A program made the position numbers and the translations under genes. From NCBI GenBank assembly GCA_004123355.1, contig SCHM01000008.1, forward strand, positions 677,501 to 741,500: DNA of 64,000 bases, given 5' to 3'. The notes beneath the pieces were generated by a model that saw nothing but the letters and a program-made list of their open reading frames with translations, was not told where the DNA came from and ran no database searches. Of the stretch, positions 1 to 12,947 are shown in pieces. The stretch comes from Amphirosellinia nigrospora (lineage: Eukaryota; Ascomycota; Sordariomycetes; Xylariales; Xylariaceae). How positions within the stretch are numbered: position 1 is the stretch's first letter; every line of letters starts with the position of its first letter.

Positions 1-1461
1 GGCAACGGGACAGATCCGTCCGACAGAGTTTCCGACCACGTAGGTCCAAGACAATATCGTTCGTCAGCCTTGTCAAGAGACGAAACAGGTCGATCAAGGC
101 TGAGAATTGCAGGTTGTAACCTACTCTGCCCACGTGTACGTGTATACGTATGACGGAGAAAGTTCAAGCCCAACCCAGCTTACGTGTGTACCTTATCCAA
201 CCAAAAAAACCCTATATTAGTGAACGACTTGAAGCCACAAAGTTCCTTGACAGACAAAGTTCCAAATTAGGTAGACAGACAGACATGAAAACCTAACCCA
301 GAAATGTGAAGAAGAAATAACTGCCCGATTACTCGGCACCCGTACCTTCCGTCTGCTGCGCCTGACCACGCGCGAAATAAGAAATCCAATTCCCTACCTA
401 TCTAGAAAGGGGAAGACAAAAATAGCGTGCCGAGGTACACTAATACACTACATCCAACTTCAGTAGTGCTTAGATAGTCCCGTCTAGTTTAGCACATGTT
501 GTGAACCTGCATACATACAGTAGTGTAGTATCCATACCTGTCTCTGTACAGTATAAATATAACCAGCAGATTACTTCCACGCCGAACATGCGAGCATCCG
601 CCTGTTGCTTGACGTTCCGGGCATTCGGCACCCCACAAGGTAGTGTAGATCTACCAATGACGGGCATAACTATCCCAGGGCTGGAGGGGTCTAATGCCCC
701 CAGAAGATCCCGCGTATTGCCCGTGTCACGAGCCATCGAAGCAAACTAAATCCCGCTGGAAACTTCAATTGAAATTGTACGTGCCGACAACCGAGAATGC
801 AGAAGAAAGAAACAGAACTGTGAGAGGTCATTCATCATGAGGAATAGTGCATTATGTTGTATCTAAAATCCCGCTAATGATCCATGCCAACCCGTTTTAT
901 CGCGTCGCTATGCTTTTCGGTCTCCGAATGAAAACAATAAAGACATGTGTATCGTACATGATTATAAAATCGTAGTCGTTGATTCTTCTCGTATATTGAA
1001 TCAAGTCAATTATCATAGCCTTTTGAAGGAAGGCCATCTTCTTGTGCCTTGGCAACACTGCTGCCGGCTATTATTTGGGTTGGCTGTTGGGTGGCCAGCA
1101 GAGTGGTGATTCTACTTGTACCTCTTACAAGTCGGCTCGTCCATGTTCTGGGCCAGTTCTATTGGCCAAGTCTAAATCGGAACGAGTGATGGTCGATCGA
1201 CTAGATCGCCGCACCAATACGAATTCGAATATCCATCCATTTATGGAATCCGGAATCCGGAATGATTAAAATCAATTCCATGGAAAATAATTCAGCCATT
1301 CAAGATTGGGTCAACTGCTAAGCATTGTTGCCCAGTCCAGGTGTCCCCTGCAAAAGTGCGGCATGGGCCTGTCGATCTTGTCGATCAATTTCACATGATG
1401 CCATTTCCCAATGCGACTCTGCAAAGGCTCCATTGTCCAATTATCCATTTTAGTATTATCA
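1..1461. other. intergenic, no gene seen
   Basis: No frame carries recognisable protein and no RNA gene was found. Short open frames near 500-750 and 1040-1270 overlap on opposite strands and have no recognisable motif. The right end, close to 1320-1460, probably holds the 3' untranslated part of the minus-strand gene that ends at 1462. A small direct repeat of the type ggaatccggaatccgga lies near 1248-1262. Confidence 0.5.
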
Positions 1462-3578
1462 TTATATTCGATAGGCCGAGCGAGTAGACGGGGCCGGTGT
1501 TCCGCGCCTGGGATCTGGCAGACGTTTCCCGTCAAGAAACTTCGGGCTGCGCGCTTCATAGTAGGGGTTGAGCGCCTGTTGTTGCTTTCTCGCCCGGAAC
1601 TCTTCCTTCTCCTCCTCATCCAGCGTAAAGGCTTTCCTCAGCCAGCCAAATGCGCTCTTCTTCTTTTTCACCTTCTTGCCGTCTTGGCCTGCGATAGTTG
1701 TGACGTTACTTAGCATGCTCATGCCCATCGCCGACCGTTGGTCCCGTACATGAGCCGCGTGTGACGTATGCGGCCGAGCAGTTGCAGACGTATGTGGCCG
1801 TTGCTGCAACGGCGAGTGTGGACTGGCCCGCACTGGGTAGAAATATTGTTGTTGATCAGACCGTGGTGACGGTATTGTATTGGTGAACCTTGGCACCGAC
1901 ATGCCACCTGGAGGGTCTATCGGTGAGTGATGCGCCGAGTGATATGACGGCTGACGCGGCGGATGCACCTCGAGGCCGGACACATATTCGGCGTTACGAC
2001 CGCGATAGGTACGTGGGGATGGTTGGTATTGAGGTGATGGAAAGCTGGGTGAAGACATTTCACCCATGTTTCGCGGCGGTACGTGAATGACCTCTGGTAA
2101 GTTACCGCCTTTCAATGATACTCTCTGCCGCAATGAGGTTCGTTGCGATATGCGGCATCTTGGGCCATCACATCTTGCAACACGGGTGATTGAGATGCTG
2201 GCGGACTTTTAATCATCGGAGAGGGTAGGGGCTCCGGCGGCTGAGGTGTGTACGTGCGCGGCTGAAGAAGATAGACGCCTTCCTCTGCCTCGGGTACCTG
2301 CAGCTCCGGCTTCACGTTATCTGTTGTGGAACCTGAAGTTATGGGATGCACAAACGCAACCTCCTTTTCCTCAGAGAAGAGCACCTCCTTCTCGGCTGGG
2401 GACTCCGGTCGAGATGGTTGCGACAGGGTCTGGGGGAGGAGAGAGAGGAGCCGAGGGTCGTTCTCGTATTGAAACAAACGACTTTCCTGAATGTCCCATC
2501 GACGGTGTGAGCGGTTGTTCGGCAGGCCCAGAGAAAGGTGCTACTGAAAACTGCAAGGAATGGGTCAGTACAGTCTCTTCATCCCCATCAGCTAGAATCA
2601 AATTCGGCTTACCCTTGTCCTACGGCTGACATCGCCAGCTTTTTTATCCATATCCGTCACAATATCGCCTAGATTTTCAAGTTGATCGTCTAGTGTAGAG
2701 GCGCTTTCTTGGATGTCGATTAATGCCTGATACCACCCCTGCGCATTGCCTTTCATGGCGTCGTAGATATCCCCAAACTCTGGTCGCTGTTGACGCCAAG
2801 CCGTATCTTTTTGGCTGCCCAGATAAACAGCAAATTCCTTGACACTCCTGAGTCCCTCATCTACATCCTGAAATGTTCATTGAGTGCGAGCGTCGACCTA
2901 TCTATGATATGTTCAATCTTCTCATTCCCGTCACGATCTGTAAACGAAAGTCGCGATCCTCCAGCATCTCTTCGAAAGTCTTGACATTTTCCATGGGCAG
3001 CTTGAGAAATTCGATTCTCTCATTGATATCTTCGACGGCCAGCTTCACATCTTCGAGAGTAGTCTCCAGAAACTCGTCCACCTCGTCAATGTGTTGCTGA
3101 AGAATATCGACAACCTGTTCGTTGCTGTTGGCGATCCATTCAACAGCAAATACACTCCAAATGAAACTTGCGCAACAAGCTTCCAGAGCTCATGGTGCTT
3201 CTGTCCCGGGCGGTATCTCCATAGATCAGCATGCAGTCCAGCACCCTTTGGGCTGTCCAGAAGACGTGCTCTCCGCTGTTTTGCATCGCCAAACCTCAAC
3301 TTCGGTTTCGTATTTCCTCCGTGGTTTGTCGCTTCCATGAGAGACTCGGCAAAGGCCGGCTGCATAGCAGGGATAGGGTGAACAGGGACATTGGCAGCCG
3401 CCTCCTTCGTCTTCTGGAGCATGGCCTCGGAGGACGGTTTCGGTTCAATGACGGGCCTCCGCCGAATGGGAGGCATTAAGTCGTCGTCCTCGAACTCGGA
3501 ATCGGTGAGGAGCAGAACAGAGTGATCCTCGTCATGATGAAGGGACAAGGGCAGCGCCATGACTGGGTGTAGCAGCAA
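1462..3578 (-). CDS. conserved fungal coiled-coil, proline-rich protein of unknown function
   Basis: Function is not known to me. The first exon begins at 3578 (or the second Met at 3560) and gives an acidic N-terminus, then a well-conserved-looking block ending in LWRYRPGQKHHELWKL and VSFGVYLLLNG. The sense continues in another frame (about 3130-2650) as an acidic helical region with VDILQQHIDEVDEFLETTLE, probably coiled coil. An intron donor (GTAAGC) lies near 2615 and an acceptor near 2560. The C-terminal third (2477-1462) is rich in Pro and Ser, ends with a Lys-rich patch (KKVKKKKSAFGWLRKAF) and then a stop. The frame change near 3130 fits one missing base: NG followed by IANSNEQ. The mix of coiled coil, Pro-rich linker and basic tail suggests a scaffold or cortex protein; that is inference only. 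Confidence 0.68.
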
Positions 3579-4080
3579 TAGGCTTATATTGTGCCTGTTA
3601 TCTCCACCTGATGTAGATACTTTTAACTCCTCTGGCTACCACACCTATCAATGGTAATCCAAGCAGTTGTACCCGTTATCTGTACCGTAAGGCTCGTACC
3701 AAGGTTAACCAAAGTATCCGTTACAAAATGGAAGCTAGTACAACGTTGGGGCTATTATGAACCAGTTATGAGGTGAAAGAATGGCGATTTCGAGATATGG
3801 TAGGTACAAGATGGGGGCCAACAAGGCGTCGTGCCAAGGAGCTGAGGCAGGTAGCCGAGACGATGGTTCGGAAGGATACAACGTAGGGAATTGGTACCGG
3901 GCCAATAATTTAGGTGTCGCAGAATAGGTTTGGTATACAATAGTAAGTACGGTACGGTGCGGTGCGGTATTCTACGGTGGTTCCTCAAGTCGACTCGACC
4001 CGAGTGGGATGGTGGCACTGAAAGCGCATGGCGGAATTTTCAAACGAAGGTGGGCGTGTCAAGTTCCAGTCCGAGGCTCA

Positions 4081-4110
4081 GGTGGTGGTGGTGGTGGTGG
4101 TGGTGGTGGT
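4081..4110. repeat. (GGT)10 microsatellite
   Basis: Ten perfect GGT triplets in a row, in intergenic DNA. It is a simple repeat; the open frame that crosses it (poly-Trp on the plus strand) is a by-product. Confidence 0.95.
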
Positions 4111-6441
4111 CGGGACCGTGAATGTTACCGAATAGGAACGACGAAACGATGATCACAACCCTTGATCGCTGTTTCTCACAGCTGAAACAATGTCGATACG
4201 AGGGGCAACGCTAAAACGGCCGTCAAAGTTACCTAACCTAGGAACGAACGTGGTATCGAGTGCCTAGTACGCAGTAGTGCAGCCAGCATATACTATCTAT
4301 ACGTGTAAGAGGACAAAGTGTTGTTTCGTCGAGTGAGTGTGGCGCTCTTGGTCAAGTTAGCCGATGTGCCGTATACTATTTGGCAGAAATGGGTCGTCGT
4401 CGGGGTGAACGTGAGTGAGTCTTAGTTGTCGCAGCGTCGTCTACAAGAGGCTACAGAGAGGCAAAATGAGATCAGAAGAGAAAGATTGAGAAGCTAGCCG
4501 ATTGTCTGGCAACAGACGACTTAAAAGGAGAACAAGATAGGGCAATACACCATGGGGACCATAAGAGTGGTGATATAAGTAAGTAGTAAGTATACTGTAG
4601 CATCTAAGATGGGATAAAAAACGAGAGAACCATTAGAGATGACAGGGCCATTAAGGAATGACGGGAGCTTGTTGGTTCGGTCCAGTCCAGGGGCTCTCGC
4701 GCTGAGCAGATGCACCAACACACACCAGGAAGAAACTATTGAATGAGACCCGCGGGGTGGTCATGATTGGATAGAGCCGACAGGATTACGGTTAAGGGCG
4801 GACAAGGGCGACGAGCTGGGCGGGACTGGGGTCGACATACCCCTGCCTTGCCTGCTTGAGCATCGATTGTGCTGTGCTGTGTTGTGATGTGGTGATACTG
4901 TATAAGTGGGAGTCGGTTCGAGGCACATTGTCCCAATTGAGGCTACTTACTTACTACCGTCGCATCCTGGGAAATCTGATGACTTTTGGAGATGGTGTCG
5001 GTTGAGCAAATCAGGCTGCAGAAGAATGGCAGATTCGACAAAGGAGGGAGAAGGGAGGAGGAAAAGGAGGGGGAATGAATAGTGTAGTGCAGTTTGTCAG
5101 ATCCTTGCAAGTACAAGTAGTGTATGGGAAAGAGCTTGCCTGCATCCACATTAATCACGGATTGTCAAGGCCTTAAAAAGAAAGCCAGGTACCAGGAACG
5201 TCGCCTAGCACAGGTGGTACCCAAAGTATCTAACTGTGTACGGTATTGGTGAGCGAACATTCATGTTCATTCAGTACGGGTACCTTGCTTTAGTGGTGCT
5301 GTACCACTATTCCACTATAAATCCGCCCTACTAATGTGGTACAGAGAAATGGTTCCGTGCTTGGACGGGGTAGCTTCTACCGACAACCTTGAAAGCCTGG
5401 GATCCCCGGTTCACGCCTTACAGCCGGGCATGTGAATTACAAAGTAATTATATGAAGACACCATCAGCCAACACACTGTATCTAGAAAGAGACACATTTT
5501 GATAACCAACACGAGATAGTACACGGACTCAGAGACCAGCCAAGACCAATCTACCTACGTACTTTCACTTTGGTGCCATGGCAAAGGTCACGGCTAGGGT
5601 GTTGCTGCTGTAGAGATGTGATATTCGAACCTTATTGAAGGTCGGCGCGCTTCTGCTCGTCTAATGTGATAGCCTCGAAGCCCGTCTAGTCAGCCATCAA
5701 CCCTACGTTCCCAGCTCATCGATAGCCGTTGCTGATATTAATTGTTGTCCATCCCTGCCCGTTATTAATACCTAATATCATGGCTTGGCTTTGGAACCTA
5801 CACCTACACAACAAACCTCATAAAACTCGTGATAGAGTTGGGCTTAGATGAGCTCTGGCGCGGGCACCCCGCACCCAAACAGAATTAGCTCATCTCTACT
5901 ATATACTGACCATAGTAGTGTAGGATAGCTGGACTCGTCCTTATTGTCCGACTTGCCAAGACAGTGGTCGGCAGCCTACATTGAGCTACAGTCCTAGCGC
6001 AACGACGAGCAAGGCCCGTGTAAATTTTCGGATCTATCAGAGCCGGATTAAGCACGAACGTGGTCTATCCCATACGAAGCTACTCACATTGTTATCAAGA
6101 TAAGTACGCCATCGTACATTTATTCCTACCGATCCTATATCTAATCCAAATGTGCCGCGTAGATCCTTGAGAACCCCATAGGACTTCACTTCATCTACCA
6201 ATCATGTGTAATACTTTGTAGACAGTCAGATGTTCAAACAATCTGAGCCATTCTCGATTTGCTCTTGAGGTCACCCTTGATACAGCTGGTATGGTGCGTG
6301 CAGCATTCTCGATGTAGAAACTGATACTCCAACATGCACCGGTAAGGCCGTACCAGTCAGGTCTTCCAAGTCTGAGATGTCTTGGCAATTGTCGTATAGT
6401 TAACACAACGATGCCTGGCAGTCGTAAACAGGCAGACACGT

Positions 6442-6451
6442 TACCTAGGTA
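6442..6451. repeat. TACCTAGGTA palindrome
   Basis: One of at least seven exact copies of this 10-bp palindrome in the window, all between genes (others at 33235, 33731, 33997, 36673, 45515 and 47339). Confidence 0.9.
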
Positions 6452-9144
6452 GATGTGATAGTTCACAATGATAATTACTCATGACATGAGGCTGCATAAG
6501 TAGAAGCTTTAACTCCTGATTATTGTCTTGATGAGACTTTTAAACCTCCCTGAGGCTCACTGGATCAATCCTTTTACCCCTCCTCCCTACCTGCATCCAA
6601 ACATACAACGGGAGGTCCGACGCCATAGCAAATACCTACATAACTATGTATGCAATTCATGGCTTAATCTCCGATACATTCAACTTACATGTGAGATCAA
6701 TTCTAGACAGGTACCTATCGTACAAACATCCAACTCCCGTCTCTTCGTACAAGGCCTCACACCATCACATGTCGCGATAGATATCTACGACCCCAAAGTG
6801 ACCAGCTGTCGAGCTAGCCCTGTGCAAATCCGCCGACACGGAGCTTGGCGTGGAGATCTCTCCTGACACTTGCAGCATCATGGCGGCATTTCCTCCCTCA
6901 TGCGGTAACTGACAGCCCGCTTTCAGAAGAGCTCCCTGTCCTCGTGTTGCTAGAAACGGAAAGCAACCCTCGAACCCTGTCCGAGATCCCGGCTGCCCCC
7001 CCACACGGGACAAGTTCTCCCCCATCTACACGTGGGATGGAGAACACCAAGTCCTAACTACACTACAAAACTGTACCTGCAGGCGGCATACGTAAGTCAG
7101 CGGCTATTTTTGTCATTCTACCCTCCTCTACCTAGACTTCTTTGGAGAAATCTGTTGTTTGTGAGATTGAGATCTGCTAGAATATTGAAGCAAGATGTTA
7201 TTTGCCCTTGTGTACCTTGCCATGTACGCGTGTAAATTTACAGTTAAATCGTAACGGCCAGCCACCGAACGAACAGTTTGTCAAATTTATGTGTTAACGT
7301 GGCTGCCTAGGTAGTCAAGGGATTCTTCGCAAATAGATCCTCTACGCCGCATCGTAAGCCGATTGACGAGTTGCACGTCTTCCTCTCGACTCGATCCTTC
7401 TTTTTAGGATTTCCTCATAGATGGTGTTTAGAGAGCGCCGAATTAGTCCGATATAGCCATAGGGCGCTCTACAATTGTTTTGGGTAAAGAGGGTTTTTAT
7501 GATATATCGCAATCTGAGACCACAATTTTTTATGTCATATCCAGGCTGGTCGTGAGGATTTGTGTGAAATTCCTCCTGCTCCAGAGCATGTAGCAACTTC
7601 GATTTTGACAGATGGTCCCGCGGATATTATGCGCCCTGTTCATACATTTAGGTAGTAAAAAGTCTGCTGTTATCTGGCCTGATACTTTCCTATCTACGTA
7701 GTTACGAGACGCGCTCGGCACTCATTATACACATGCTCCTGGTCCTTGTTCAGACTCTCACAGTGACCAACCTCGTCGCGTAAGCAGTAGGTTATCAGAA
7801 TAATTCTACCCTATAAGATTCGTTACTCAACTTTCCTGATATGACATTGTGGTGTAATCCATTTGGCAAGGTACCATGATTTCAAAGGCTTCCTGCGACA
7901 TATCTCCTAACATGCTATTGTCTATTTACCTACCTTAATCCTATACCCATTTCACCGAACAAACCTATATTTTTACAACCTACATCATTTTATCATTCAA
8001 GGCTTGTATTGTCTGCTACAGTCAATTTCTATCACGATGGGGAACTCGTTCGGTGCTATTCAATCGTGTCGTGGAGGTCGTTGGCGCTGAGAACCGGGGC
8101 TTGTTGACAGCCTATTCGTACGATAGGCCTCCATCTAGTCTCTCAGGCGCTCTGCTTGAGCAACACCTAAAATGGGAGCCAATGTCCTTCTGTTATTCCT
8201 TTCTCGCCTTGTTAGTTAATTGTATTTCCTTAGGTGGCCTTTATGCTTTAACGTCTGAGCCACGCCGCCTGCAGCGTAATCTTTTTGGAGTCATGTATCT
8301 TTATTTGCCCTTCACTAGAGTCGATAACGTGCTTCCGGCTGAAAGGCTGAAGAAGCAGGTAACAGTAGGTTCTATGTCTAGTCTATTCCCCGGCCTCTTG
8401 TCGGCCGCATTGCCCAGGTTTATGGGAACATTTGTACCATCGATAAAATTTAATATAATATGAGACGTTCTGAGAAGTATAAGGTTTAATACTTAATAGC
8501 TTGAAGCGCTCACAATATTAGGTACCGGGAAACCTAGTAGCATGAGCTTAATGGACATCGTTTCTGTACGGGCGGTACGTATACGAACTGTATATAATTA
8601 CCCAGGTAAGTATATGGCAGTCAGATATAGCCGTCAGATATATTCCTCTACCTCTGTTACCTCTGTCGTAGCCTGTGTCCCAATAAATCCTGAACTGGGT
8701 TCGGTGTTGACCTTGATAGACCAACTCCGAACCTTACTACTAATAACAGCAACCTTAAGCATTCCACAACTTAAATTTTCGGCCCGGAAAAAACTTAGCT
8801 GTTGGTGCTTCTTGAGGCATGGACACTTGCCTCAGTCAAGAAAACTTAATTGAGAACCATACGGAAGGAACGATATATAAGTACCTAGTATGCCCTACCT
8901 CCAGATGCCTTAGTAGACCTTCCTTCCTTTGCTTTGAACCCCCCTTCTTAAGTTTAAGCGCCTACCTAAGGTGCCTAATTACCAACACTAATACACGACT
9001 CCTTCTGTTTCTTACCTACGCGCTCCTCTACGTCTAGGTACTCCTCCATCATCTTTCGTCGAGGGATCGATTAGATACCTACGTTTACAGCACGCAGAAT
9101 TCACAACAGAGTTAATCTCACGTTTTATCGCACGTGGTATCAAC

Positions 9145-10344
9145 ATGTCAGAAGAATACATTTACCTTTACGCGAGAGCGATGATGGCCCAAACGGCCCT
9201 GATAGCGGCTACCCAAGCACAACCTGGTTTTCGAGATAGGCTGCGAGCAGAACTTGAAGATATCAAACGCGCAAGAGACGAGCAGCTAGCAGCCTTGCGA
9301 AACCATGTCATCCTCCGCCAATGGATCGAGGGCAACGTATCCGAGCAGGGTAGCAGCTACCAACCTGGCGATTACTGTGATATCGCGTCGAGCCAGCTTA
9401 GCGCCAACGCGGATATTCTTATACAATATGGCGTCCTTGGAGAAGATGAGGTGAGCGGTGCTACATCCAAAGGGAACAGTGATTTTAGCTTTAGCGCCGT
9501 GACAAACCAAGATAATCGGGAGGATGCTTCAACGGATTCTGAAGAGGAGTCAATTTGGAGTATCTCCGACCTGGAAAATGGCCTTGTTTTATGGGACTCA
9601 CACCTGGAATCGGAAGACGACAATAACTGGTCACAAGACAGCGATGATGACGATGAAGACACTATATCTCGACAAGACACTCAAAAACCTGGTCCATCCG
9701 AGTCGAAAACCTTTACGTTCGCGTCGGACACGTCTTCTTGGGATGCAAAAGATCTAGAAATGGATGACAGCTCAAAAAGGGAGACGGTTTTAAAGCCCCA
9801 ACACTCTCTTATACAGGAATTCGAATCTTTGATTGATCGATTGGAGAGAAGAGGTCCAAGGGAGAACTCAAGTTTAACGCCTCGACATTCTCTCGAATCG
9901 GACTTTATGGGTTTTGCGACTCGAATAGAAGCCAACCGTCTAGAACTGCAAAAGAACTCGGACTCAAACCCTTCATGTGCTCTCGGACTTCGATATTTCC
10001 TTGAACTTCGAGCTTGTCTCGAACTGGCGATAAGGAAATTTTTAGCCGACTTCTCTCTTAGCCAATCATGGGATGAAAGTTGGGGAACGAACCTGAGCTC
10101 AACCGCTCGACGCTCTCCTACAATCAGCAACAAGAGCTCGACCAAGGAGAGAAAGGATGAAGTTTCAGGAGAGGACCAAAGTTGGGACACTCGAACTTTA
10201 GCCCTTCGCCTAGCTTCCGCATCTCGACCGGTCACGGGCAGCAAGCGAGCTCGCTCTCCGTCGCCTCAAACGCCCGGCGGTGTTCAAGACTGTGGAGCAC
10301 CGATGATCTTCCATCGGTGGAAACATCCTCCACGTCGTCCATGA
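9145..10344 (+). CDS. orphan acidic, serine-rich protein, 399 aa
   Basis: An uninterrupted single-exon frame, one of the few long frames here without a break. I do not recognise the family. The first about 70 residues are helical and charged (KRARDEQLAALRNHVILRQW). Residues about 130-175 are strongly acidic (DDDDED near 167). A loose internal repeat follows: LKPQHSLIQEFESLIDRLER at about 216 and LTPRHSLESDFMGFATRIEA at about 242, each with a P-x-HSL start and an aromatic/acidic helix. SWD recurs (about 196, 309 and 348). No signal peptide or membrane segment is seen. The C-terminus is basic and Pro-rich. The acidic stretch suggests a nuclear or chromatin-linked protein, but that is a guess. 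It sits alone in gene-poor DNA. The antisense frame 9681-10244 is judged a shadow because of its Ser/Arg bias. Confidence 0.5.
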   Translation: MSEEYIYLYARAMMAQTALIAATQAQPGFRDRLRAELEDIKRARDEQLAALRNHVILRQWIEGNVSEQGSSYQPGDYCDIASSQLSANADILIQYGVLGEDEVSGATSKGNSDFSFSAVTNQDNREDASTDSEEESIWSISDLENGLVLWDSHLESEDDNNWSQDSDDDDEDTISRQDTQKPGPSESKTFTFASDTSSWDAKDLEMDDSSKRETVLKPQHSLIQEFESLIDRLERRGPRENSSLTPRHSLESDFMGFATRIEANRLELQKNSDSNPSCALGLRYFLELRACLELAIRKFLADFSLSQSWDESWGTNLSSTARRSPTISNKSSTKERKDEVSGEDQSWDTRTLALRLASASRPVTGSKRARSPSPQTPGGVQDCGAPMIFHRWKHPPRRP

Positions 10345-11144
10345 GTAATTGTAAGAGAGCCGATATTCGCCATCGCACGAAAGCTCAACCACATCGATAG
10401 CCCTGAAGGATCTTAGAGAACCCCCCGTCGGCGACAGCATCGGCGTAACTGTGTCACTCCCATCCGCAAATACAGCGACAGGAGAACTTGAGAAACAAGG
10501 TGGGCTCGCTAGATGGCCCTGAGCACCGTTTGACTTGACGTATCAGTTCGTACGTGTTGAGTGTCTGGTTACCTATGGAACCGAGGCTGGCTGGTCGCGT
10601 CCATACTTGCGCATCAAATAGCACACCACAAGCGTTGGGAACTCACTTTCAAATAATGCGTAAATGATAGGGTTTTCTGATTTACAGATTCTATCTACAT
10701 TGCGGGTTGCTGCGAATTAGGCGTATAGGATCAAGGAGTGTGGTGTCGTTCTTTATCGGATCCTGTACTGTTATGGATAAACATGGGGTTCGGACAATGA
10801 GGCTTATAGAACCATGGGCGCAGGTTGAATAGTGATCCGCTACTGGGTAGACAGTGGTGCTGAAATATGAAACACGTATGGCTTATGCTGATATTGATTG
10901 ATGTCTCTGATCATTGGATGCGTATTAGCATGTGGATTGAATATTCTTGCCTTTCTGGTCGTATACACATAGTAGCATGCTTGCTTAATTTCTTCTATAT
11001 TGTCTAGCGATCTAGGTGAGGTTATTTATTTCTGAGCTCTTTCGCCTACTCATCTATCCATTTAGGATGCCTCTGATTTATCTTTACTTATTGTCATGTC
11101 CTAATCCCCCTCCTATTCACATTCATCAACCCACCTGCCTCTTT
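10345..11144. other. intergenic, no gene seen
   Basis: Sequence between the orphan ORF and the end of the F-box gene. I see no protein-like frame, RNA gene or repeat. The right side should contain the 3' untranslated region of the minus-strand F-box gene. Confidence 0.5.
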
Positions 11145-12947
11145 CTACCGACCCCAATCTCCTCTCCTTTCCTCTACTCCCCGCCCATAGCTTTTCACCC
11201 GACTAAAGAAGAACGGCTTATCGTTCTTGAGCGTGAACTGCGCCCAGTCGTCCGTCAAGCGATTATGGCTCCAGAAGCCGCGCCACACGAGCTTGTTGTT
11301 GCGCGCCGCGGAAGATTGCTTGCGGCCCGCGCTCTGGAGCGAGAGGTCTAGCCGGTACGTGTATTTGGCGCCTATCACGCCCTCCGTCTCGATGTAGAGG
11401 TCGCCTTCTTCGCTTTCAGGCTGCATGTTCTTGGGTATGTTGAAGGAAGGGTTGTTTGGGGTTGGTTGGGGTGTCTCGTGCGGACGAGAGACCAGCGCCC
11501 CTTTAGGGCGCTTGACATGGCGGACTGCGGGACGTGGTGGTGGTGATGGTGGAGCTGGCCGCTCACCCGGTTCGAGGGAACGTTCTCCCGCGTCAGCTGG
11601 TGGACCACGTGCGCGGGCTCGTCCGTCGTCGTCAGGCTGATCACTGTACCGTCCCGGAATAAACGCAGATAGCGGTAGTACGTCACGATATGCACGGGCG
11701 TGTTCCACGTGAGATGCTGACCAGAGTTCACACCTGGTCGGATATAGTTCACTGTGCTGATGTAGCATCCATTAAACCGCACACGCGGCCGTCGTCGGAA
11801 CATGGCCAGCCATGTCGCGTATCCGCTGCTGCTACGTTTCTGTAGAGGGATAGCGTAATCGCGTGGGCGGCTGCGGCGCGCCGGTCTTGTAGGTCTTCGA
11901 AGGTGTATGCCTCCTCTGCCTCTTCCTCTGGTTCGACGTCGGCCGAGTCGGCCAGCGCCTCGGCGAGACTCAGCGGTTCCCAGGTAATGGACCGCTGGAA
12001 GTGTCGGTGCATGCTCCCGAACCCGAACTCGGACCCAATACAGACGCGTCGCCAGATCTGGTCCTCGGTCGCCACGAGGTACGCGAGCCTTTTGCAGACC
12101 TGCGCTAACCGCACGAAGTCCCCTACGTCGGCCGTCGCCACGTCTTGTAGGATGTGCACGAGGATCTCATCTGGTAGTGCCGCCATTGGACATGGTGGTG
12201 GATCGACGCCTTCGCATTCTGGCGGCGCGCCCTCGACCTTCAAACTTGCGAAGCTAGTTATTAGCTCGGAGAATGAGAGTGGGATTACTGCCTCGCCGTT
12301 GCCGCTGCGCCGCCGCCGCCTCTAGTGAGTGGTGGGCGGTGTTGGGGACTGTCGCGGCGGTATTGGATGGGTTGATCTGCTGCTGCTGGACTGCTGGTTT
12401 CCCCATCGCCCTGCAAAGTGCTTGTCGCGGTACTTGCGGTCCACGGCATCGTCCATGCGGAACGCCTTACGGTATAGCTGCAAACTGTCCCCGAGCTTGC
12501 CCGTCGACTCCCGCTCGACAGCATGTTCGTAGAAGTCTAGGGCCGTCACGGGTCTTTCGCCTTTCCTTCGTCTAGTGTGTGCCCGCCTTTCTTAGGGACC
12601 GATGAGCCGTCATCTTCAAAGACTGGCGCTGGGACATAGTCATCGTCATCCTCATCGTCCAATTGGCGGGGTTTACCGGCTGCTGTTGGCCCTTTGATGT
12701 GTGAGGGAGTTTCATACCTTCGGGGTGGTCTGTTAGACCCCGCTGAAGATGACGAGGGACCAGGGCGGTTGCTTGGTCTTGGCACAGCTGCCGGTGCCGA
12801 TGTTGCTGCCGGTGCTGTTGATGGTGTAGGTGTCGGTGTGGGTGCCGTTGGTAGCGACTTCTTTGTCCGCGATGAGACCTCTTCCCGCCACTGCCGCCTG
12901 AAGCTCTCCAATTCAGTCTGTATCTGCTCGGGTGGTTGTTGCTCCAT
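11145..12947 (-). CDS. pof7: F-box protein of the FBXO9/Pof7 type (SCF ubiquitin ligase subunit)
   Basis: Substrate-recognition subunit of an SCF ubiquitin ligase by family. The start at 12947 (MEQQPPEQIQTELESFRRQW) gives a short helical head, then a Ser/Pro/Ala-rich linker. Next comes a TPR/MIT-like segment (ALDFYEHAVERE, LGDSLQLYRKAFRMDD, about 12550-12415). The segment LSFSELITSFASLKVEG leads into an F-box, ALPDEILVHILQDVA followed by FVRLAQVCKRLAYLVA (about 12180-12050). The C-terminal half is the FBXO9-type domain: RPRVRFNGCYISTVNYIRPG, then RYLRLFRDGTVISL, and an end block with WRGFWSHNRLTDDWAQF. The order is that of FBXO9 and yeast Hrt3/fission yeast Pof7. At about 12548 the frame changes inside AKDP-VTALDFYEH, as expected from one missing base; another change lies near 12320-12250, where an intron is also possible. 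It is divergent from the mitochondrial carrier gene, with a 1.5-kb shared upstream region. Confidence 0.85.

Larger units (their letters stand above)
3579..9144. other. long gene-poor interval
   Basis: About 5.5 kb without a gene I can support. The open frames at 6528-6866, 7342-7721 (minus) and 8053-8463 have no recognisable motif and no convincing splice context. The minus-strand stretch 7342-7600 reads somewhat like protein but is preceded by several stops. A run of ten GGT triplets lies at 4081-4110 and one TACCTAGGTA palindrome at 6442-6451. The last few hundred bases contain pyrimidine-rich tracts and a TATA-like tatataag near 8873, which may belong to the promoter of the ORF at 9145. 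Confidence 0.5.

Noticed and set aside
8053-8463. 136-codon plus-strand ORF with a hydrophobic segment
   Set aside because: No recognisable motif and no flanking gene signals; about the length expected by chance in this much DNA.
9681-10244. 187-codon minus-strand ORF opposite the 399-codon ORF
   Set aside because: Ser/Arg-rich shadow of the sense frame with no recognisable motif.
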